Below, in pieces: positions 7,021 through 10,032 of a stretch of DNA of 10,032 nucleotides. Numbering within the stretch: position 1 is the first letter of the stretch; each line of letters starts with the position of its first letter. The stretch comes from Nonlabens sp. Its GTDB lineage: Bacteria; Bacteroidota; Bacteroidia; Flavobacteriales; Flavobacteriaceae. The DNA is taken from positions 3,290-13,321 of the forward strand of contig JANQTO010000349.1 in the NCBI GenBank assembly GCA_030731685.1. Direction: 5' to 3'. The notes below the pieces were generated by a model, which saw nothing but the letters and a program-made list of their open reading frames with translations, was not told the DNA's origin and searched no databases. The position numbers and the translations under genes were made by a program.

Positions 7021-7039
7021 TTACGCTTTCGCGAAAGCG
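7021..7039. repeat. Palindrome copy 2 (19 of 22 bases of copy 1), overlapping the EamA stop codon
   Basis: This stretch is identical to the first 19 bases of the palindrome at 3811-3832 and contains the complete 16-bp perfect core CGCTTTCGCGAAAGCG (7024-7039). Beyond base 7039 the match stops. The element encodes the last five residues (AFAKA) and the TAA stop of the EamA-family gene, and ends five bases from the yigZ-family start codon. It therefore sits inside a presumed transcription unit rather than at its end. Confidence 0.88.
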
Positions 7040-7896
7040 ATTAAAGCAATAGCCGCTAGTGCCAGCAATATACCTAACCAGTTGCGAGCCTGCAACCGTT
7101 CCTTAAAAATGAATAAGCCCAATAAGGTGCTTATGAGTATCGTTCCTACATGATTCAACGGATAGACAAAACTGGCTTCATCAATAGACGCCAGTGCCTT
7201 GAAAATAAAAATAATGGACAAGTACTTAGTTATGCCCAGGACGATTCCTGCAAGACTACTTTTAAATTTAAATGGAGGTCGGTTTTTGAAGTAATCTGCA
7301 AGTATTAAAAACACTCCAAAAACAAGAGCCATACAAAAGATGGTCGCACTTACGGTAGGTTCCAGCTCTGGTGTCATGTGGTGAACGTCTAGGTATTTTA
7401 TCAAACTGTCTATGATACCGCTACCTATAAATAGGGTAATAGGGAATAGTGCATTTTTAATAGTTAGTGGTTTATCACCGGTTTTTTTGACTTTTATGGT
7501 TGTGAAATACACAGCGAGCAGGGCTATGAAAATGCCTAGTATTTTAACCCATCCAGCAGACTCATTATAAAATAGCAGGCCTATGGATACAGGTATCACC
7601 AGCGACATTTTACCCGCAACTGCGGCAACTGAAAGGCCGTTACGTTGAGAGGTTAGCGCCATTACATTAAATATGCCTATGAATAGAAGTCCCAATACAA
7701 TTGTATACGGAAACCACGTCGAATCGACTATCCTCGAAACATCAAGGGTACTATCGCTCATGAAAATTCCCGTGCAACTAGCGACAGCGTAGTTCACGAC
7801 AATGGCGTGTAGCGTATTTACTTTGTAACGCTGGAAAAGTTTGAATATGACATAGAGTATGCTGGAGAACAGAATACTTAAAACGAGCCAAATCAT
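7021..7896 (-). CDS. EamA / DMT-superfamily membrane transporter
   Basis: This 291-aa integral membrane protein looks like a ten-helix drug/metabolite transporter with two EamA repeats. Approximate helices are 2-20, 29-45, 62-81, 86-109, 117-134, 150-167, 181-200, 213-233, 240-262 and 271-288. The segment ending each repeat is typical: LFYNES (107-112) after helix 4 and FKERLQARNWLGI (264-276) after helix 9. Such proteins export amino acids, nucleobases or other metabolites; the substrate is not predictable. The ATG at 7896 overlaps the ribD stop in an ATGA arrangement, indicating translational coupling. This raises but does not prove a flavin- or nucleotide-related substrate. The last five residues and the stop codon are supplied by a copy of the dispersed palindrome. 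Confidence 0.87.
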   Translation of the reverse strand: MIWLVLSILFSSILYVIFKLFQRYKVNTLHAIVVNYAVASCTGIFMSDSTLDVSRIVDSTWFPYTIVLGLLFIGIFNVMALTSQRNGLSVAAVAGKMSLVIPVSIGLLFYNESAGWVKILGIFIALLAVYFTTIKVKKTGDKPLTIKNALFPITLFIGSGIIDSLIKYLDVHHMTPELEPTVSATIFCMALVFGVFLILADYFKNRPPFKFKSSLAGIVLGITKYLSIIFIFKALASIDEASFVYPLNHVGTILISTLLGLFIFKERLQARNWLGILLALAAIALIAFAKA

Positions 7897-8894
7897 GCTT
7901 TTTTGTAAACGTTAAGTAAATCTTTTTTAAACGCGGTACTATTAGAAAGTTCAAAGCGACCAGCGAGCTTAGGTGCAGCGACGCCTTCTTTGAACAGTAC
8001 GCTTTTCCCTGTATAGATATGTGCTTCATCCCACAATCCACTGTCTATAAAAGCTTGAATCGTTTTTGAACCACCTTCAATAATTACTGATTGTATGCCG
8101 TGTTCAAAGAGTTTGCTCACAATAGATTTGGGTGATTGTTCTTCGAGTATAATTGCAGGATTGTTGCCTTGTATGAGCTTGAGCGATTGTGGTAAATCCC
8201 TATTTGCAACGACATATCGTTTAGGGTTCATTCCTGACCATGACCTCACATCCAGCGACGGGTTGTCTACAATTGCAGTGCCTGCACCTACAAGTATTGC
8301 ATGTTCCTGAGCCCGAGTTTTGTGTACGTGTTGTCTGGAATACTCGTTTGTAATCCATACAGGTTTTTGCTCGTTTTTGTGAATTGGTGCAATAAAGCTA
8401 TCGGCTGTTTCTGCCCATTTCAATATAATATAAGGACGCTGTTGCTTGTGAAACGTAAAAAAGCGCTTATTCAATGCATTACAGGAACCGGACAAAATAC
8501 CTACGGTAGTTGTAATTCTCGCATCTTGCAGTTTTTTAACACCATTACCAGCAACTTTATGATGTGGGTCAAGCGTTCCAATAATTACCGTTTTAAAACC
8601 CGATGCTATTACTAGGTCTGCACATGGTGGCGTTTTACCATGATGTGAGCAAGGTTCAAGACTTACGTACAAGGTCGCTTTAGAAAATTGCGCTTCTGTA
8701 AAACCTGCACTTTTTGCATTGTTAATAGCGTTTACCTCAGCGTGTGGTTGTCCTGCTGCATAATGCCATCCTTCACCTATAATATGGTCATCAAGAACAA
8801 TCACACAGCCCACCAGCGGATTAGGATATGTAGTTCCCAAACCGTTTGCTGCAAGTTGTATACAGCGGTGCATGTATTTCTCATGGATGTTCAT
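7893..8894 (-). CDS. ribD: Bifunctional diaminohydroxyphosphoribosylaminopyrimidine deaminase / reductase RibD
   Basis: RibD catalyses two early steps of riboflavin synthesis: deamination of the pyrimidine formed from GTP, then NADPH-dependent reduction of the ribose side chain. The N-terminal deaminase domain (about 1-145) has the zinc and catalytic motif HAE (51-53, proton-shuttling E53) and PCSHHGKTPPC (81-91, zinc ligands C82 and C91). The C-terminal reductase domain (about 155-333) includes VGAGTAIVDNPSL (202-214) and EGGSKTIQAF (273-282). I set the start at the ATG at 8894 (333 aa, MNIHEKYMHRC). This matches the usual RibD N-terminus; a longer TTG start at 8921 would run through the promoter-like element. 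Its end overlaps the EamA gene by four bases. No FMN riboswitch is possible in the few bases between the promoter-like element and the start. Confidence 0.95.
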   Translation of the reverse strand: MNIHEKYMHRCIQLAANGLGTTYPNPLVGCVIVLDDHIIGEGWHYAAGQPHAEVNAINNAKSAGFTEAQFSKATLYVSLEPCSHHGKTPPCADLVIASGFKTVIIGTLDPHHKVAGNGVKKLQDARITTTVGILSGSCNALNKRFFTFHKQQRPYIILKWAETADSFIAPIHKNEQKPVWITNEYSRQHVHKTRAQEHAILVGAGTAIVDNPSLDVRSWSGMNPKRYVVANRDLPQSLKLIQGNNPAIILEEQSPKSIVSKLFEHGIQSVIIEGGSKTIQAFIDSGLWDEAHIYTGKSVLFKEGVAAPKLAGRFELSNSTAFKKDLLNVYKKA

Positions 8895-8899
8895 GGATA

Positions 8900-8907
8900 C
8901 AAAGGTA
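8900..8907 (-). promoter_or_regulatory. Candidate -7 promoter element of ribD, giving an almost leaderless mRNA
   Basis: The minus strand reads TACCTTTG, an exact match to the Bacteroidota -7 consensus TAnnTTTG, ending five bases before the ribD ATG. Transcription would start at or very near the start codon. I find no good TTG -33 element at 19-21 bases; the nearest TTG is only 11 bases upstream of the element. Confidence 0.5.
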
Positions 8908-8910
8908 GAG

Positions 8911-8942
8911 CGATTTGTCAATTTGACGATTTGATAATTTGA
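8911..8942. repeat. Tandem duplication of a 16-bp unit upstream of ribD
   Basis: There are two adjacent 16-base units, CGATTTGTCAATTTGA and CGATTTGATAATTTGA, differing at two positions. They occupy the -10 to -45 zone relative to the presumed ribD promoter element, where a regulator or sigma contact would lie. The rest of the 269-base gap up to the acetyltransferase gene has no credible gene. It contains only weak small hairpins, such as TTATC/GATAA at 9006-9022. Confidence 0.7.
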
Positions 8943-9099
8943 ATTTCTCGTAATCTACGGTGTTTGACGCAAAGAAGCGTTCGCCTCATAGGGTTATTAC
9001 TCAGGTTATCGTTAAATGATAAGTTGATTTTTAGTTCAGGTCCAGTGCTGATAGTTCCGTCTGATAAAATAATGATTTGGATAAACAGTTGATTTTGGT

Positions 9100-9141
9100 G
9101 TCAAGTTCAAGCTCAAGTTCAACATCAACGTCAAATTCATA
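9100..9141. repeat. Degenerate hexanucleotide tandem repeat (NTCAAN-type, about seven units)
   Basis: Successive units read GTCAAG, TTCAAG, CTCAAG, TTCAAC, ATCAAC, GTCAAA and TTCATA, a 6-bp period with a constant TCA at positions 2-4. It ends 22 bases before the ATG of the GNAT gene. In the frame of that gene it would encode a serine/threonine-rich stretch, but that frame has only a TTG start, so I treat the repeat as non-coding leader sequence. Confidence 0.75.
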
Positions 9142-9163
9142 TCCAATTTCCTATTTTTACGTC

Positions 9164-9640
9164 ATGAAAATCAGACAAATTTTGCCTAGCGATAATGCAA
9201 TTATCAAAGAGATAATTCAAGCTGCCATCATGGAGCATGGTGCGCCTAAAATAGGCACCGCATATAGCGACTCAGCGACTCAAGCGATGTATGAGAACTA
9301 TCAGAAAGCACGAGCAGTTTATTACGTGGTTGAAGTTGATGGGGCTATCATAGGTGGCGCAGGTGTTGCGCAACTCGATAATTATGAAGGTAACGTCTGT
9401 GAACTTCAGAAAATGTACTTTAGGCCCGAAGCTCGTGGTAAAGGATATGGCAAAGCACTTATGGAACAGTGTTTAAAAACAGCAACCGCGTTCAAGTTTA
9501 AAGATGTTTATTTAGAAACGATGGGTAATATGCTAAGTGCACGGGCTTTGTACAAACACGTAGGTTTTGAACTGCTCGACGGACCACTGGGTAATACTGG
9601 CCATTTTTCTTGTCCTATACAGATGCTTAAAAAGCTTTAA
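9164..9640 (+). CDS. GNAT family N-acetyltransferase
   Basis: This 158-aa protein has the Gcn5-related acetyltransferase fold, transferring acetyl from acetyl-CoA to an amine on a small molecule or protein. The acetyl-CoA pyrophosphate-binding motif A is RGKGYGKAL (91-99), preceded by the strand LQKMYFRPEA (81-90). A typical C-terminal motif B follows: ARALYKHVGFELLDG (126-140). The start is the ATG at 9164, giving the standard N-terminus MKIRQILPSDNA; an in-frame TTG at 9077 would add 29 low-complexity residues from the hexamer repeat and is unlikely. It is divergent from ribD and followed after 126 bases by a toxin-antitoxin-like pair. The substrate is unknown. I see no antitoxin gene directly before it, so a GNAT toxin of the TacT/AtaT type is not suggested. 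Confidence 0.92.
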   Translation: MKIRQILPSDNAIIKEIIQAAIMEHGAPKIGTAYSDSATQAMYENYQKARAVYYVVEVDGAIIGGAGVAQLDNYEGNVCELQKMYFRPEARGKGYGKALMEQCLKTATAFKFKDVYLETMGNMLSARALYKHVGFELLDGPLGNTGHFSCPIQMLKKL

Positions 9641-9741
9641 ATAAATTCAAAATGCATAGAATGATTTATGATAAGAGCAATTTAGCGAAGCCTACTAATT
9701 GATATACCAAACAGAACGTAAGATTGAATTTGAATATTAAG

Positions 9742-9749
9742 TATATTTG
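9742..9749 (+). promoter_or_regulatory. Candidate -7 promoter element of the downstream antitoxin-toxin pair
   Basis: TATATTTG matches the TAnnTTTG consensus exactly and lies 17 bases before the ATG at 9767. The best TTG upstream (9724-9726) is spaced only 15 bases away, shorter than usual. An AAAGGA stretch about 8-13 bases before the ATG resembles a Shine-Dalgarno sequence, uncommon for this group. Confidence 0.45.
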
Positions 9750-9766
9750 ATAAAAGGAAAGTTGGA

Positions 9767-10000
9767 ATGAATTTAGAAACCAGAAAAATCGTATTTATCC
9801 AAGAATTTTTAAAAGTCCAAAGTGAAGAAGTCATTGCACGTATCGAAAAACTATTAAAAACAGAAAGAAGTCCAGCTGAAGAAAAATTACTTAAGCCTAT
9901 CAGTGCGAAGGAGTTAAACGATAGAATAGAACAATCAGAATCGGACTTTGAGAACAATAGATTTAAATCGAGTTCTGAGCTTTTAGCAAAATACAAATAG
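9767..10000 (+). CDS. Small antitoxin-like protein (probable partner of a RelE/ParE-family toxin)
   Basis: This 77-aa, highly charged, helix-prone protein has no membrane segment or cysteine. It begins MNLETRKIVFIQEFLKVQSE and ends in a region of the form KELNDRIEQSESDFENNRF followed by SSSELLAKYK. This composition and the C-terminal 'xRIxxSxxDxxxxR' pattern resemble small Bacteroidota proteins that I recall preceding RelE/ParE toxins. The classification is from memory and position, not from a domain search. Support comes from the next frame: a GTG overlapping this stop codon by one base opens a RelE/ParE-like N-terminus. The N-terminal half would probably mediate dimerisation or DNA binding and the C-terminal tail would wrap the toxin, as in other type II antitoxins; this is inference. 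Confidence 0.7.
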   Translation: MNLETRKIVFIQEFLKVQSEEVIARIEKLLKTERSPAEEKLLKPISAKELNDRIEQSESDFENNRFKSSSELLAKYK

Positions 10001-10032
10001 TGAATTTTACAGTTATTTGGTCAGATTTTGCT
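10000..10032 (+). CDS. RelE/ParE-family toxin, N-terminal fragment (cut by window edge)
   Basis: Only 11 codons are present. A GTG start at 10000 overlaps the last base of the antitoxin-like gene's TAG stop and the frame stays open to the window end, reading MNFTVIWSDFA. This beta-strand followed by W-S-x-x-A is the characteristic opening of RelE/ParE superfamily toxins, which are mRNA interferases or gyrase poisons. The one-base overlap with the preceding small gene is the normal antitoxin-toxin arrangement. The fragment is too short to separate RelE from ParE or to know whether the gene is intact. Confidence 0.55.
   Translation, partial: MNFTVIWSDFA

Noticed and set aside
8895..8921. Longer ribD start at a TTG (base 8921)
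   Set aside because: The extension translates the promoter-like TACCTTTG, while the internal ATG gives the normal RibD N-terminus.
8095..8942. Three plus-strand frames opposite ribD
   Set aside because: They are cysteine-rich, low-likelihood translations antisense to ribD, which has clear deaminase and reductase motifs.
9077..9163. N-terminal serine-rich extension of the GNAT protein from a TTG
   Set aside because: It is only the translation of a hexamer repeat; the ATG at 9164 gives a standard GNAT start.
9164..9640. GNAT protein as a toxin of a GNAT-type toxin-antitoxin pair
   Set aside because: No small antitoxin gene precedes it closely, and the downstream small gene pairs better with the RelE/ParE-like frame.
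9682..9996. 104-codon minus-strand frame opposite the antitoxin-like gene
   Set aside because: The plus-strand frame has a consensus promoter element, a start with an AAAGGA sequence and a coupled downstream gene; the minus frame has none of these.

Overview
The window looks like a chromosomal segment from a member of the Bacteroidota, most likely the Flavobacteriaceae. The evidence is AT-rich DNA, near absence of Shine-Dalgarno sequences, promoter elements of the Bacteroidota TAnnTTTG type, a short (350 aa) MenE, and a dnaA block that looks flavobacterial. The genus cannot be fixed from the sequence. No rRNA, tRNA, CRISPR array, insertion sequence or prophage gene is visible.

Layout, left to right. 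(1) Bases 1-1875, + strand: the 3' part of a CPBP-family membrane protease, then menE of menaquinone synthesis. (2) Bases 1887-2629, + strand: a HepT (HEPN) / MntA (minimal nucleotidyltransferase) pair, which is a type VII toxin-antitoxin module. It starts 11 bases after menE, and its two genes overlap by one base. (3) Bases 2644-3747, - strand: a beta-lactamase-fold serine hydrolase with a lipoprotein-like signal. (4) Bases 3811-3867: a perfect 22-bp palindrome beside a terminator-like hairpin. (5) Bases 3886-5791, - strand: dnaA followed closely by a low-molecular-weight protein tyrosine phosphatase. (6) Bases 5792-5979: a divergent intergenic region with a DnaA-box match and a candidate dnaA promoter. 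(7) Bases 5980-6387, + strand: a hotdog-fold thioesterase starting at GTG. (8) Bases 6405-8894, - strand: a tight unit ribD - EamA transporter - YigZ/IMPACT protein. The EamA stop codon lies inside a second copy of the palindrome. (9) Bases 8895-9163: a non-coding stretch with a 16-bp tandem duplication and a degenerate hexamer repeat. (10) Bases 9164-9640, + strand: a GNAT acetyltransferase. (11) Bases 9767-10032, + strand: a small antitoxin-like gene, then the first 11 codons of a RelE/ParE-like toxin cut by the window edge.

Functionally this is mostly housekeeping: menaquinone and riboflavin synthesis, replication initiation, and acyl-CoA hydrolysis. Two toxin-antitoxin modules of different types are interleaved with it. 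The most unusual signal is the repeated palindrome (core CGCTTTCGCGAAAGCG). One copy lies on each side of dnaA, and one of them supplies the C-terminus and stop codon of a transporter. No clearly new multi-gene system is evident. The palindrome and the placement of the toxin-antitoxin modules deserve the closest look.
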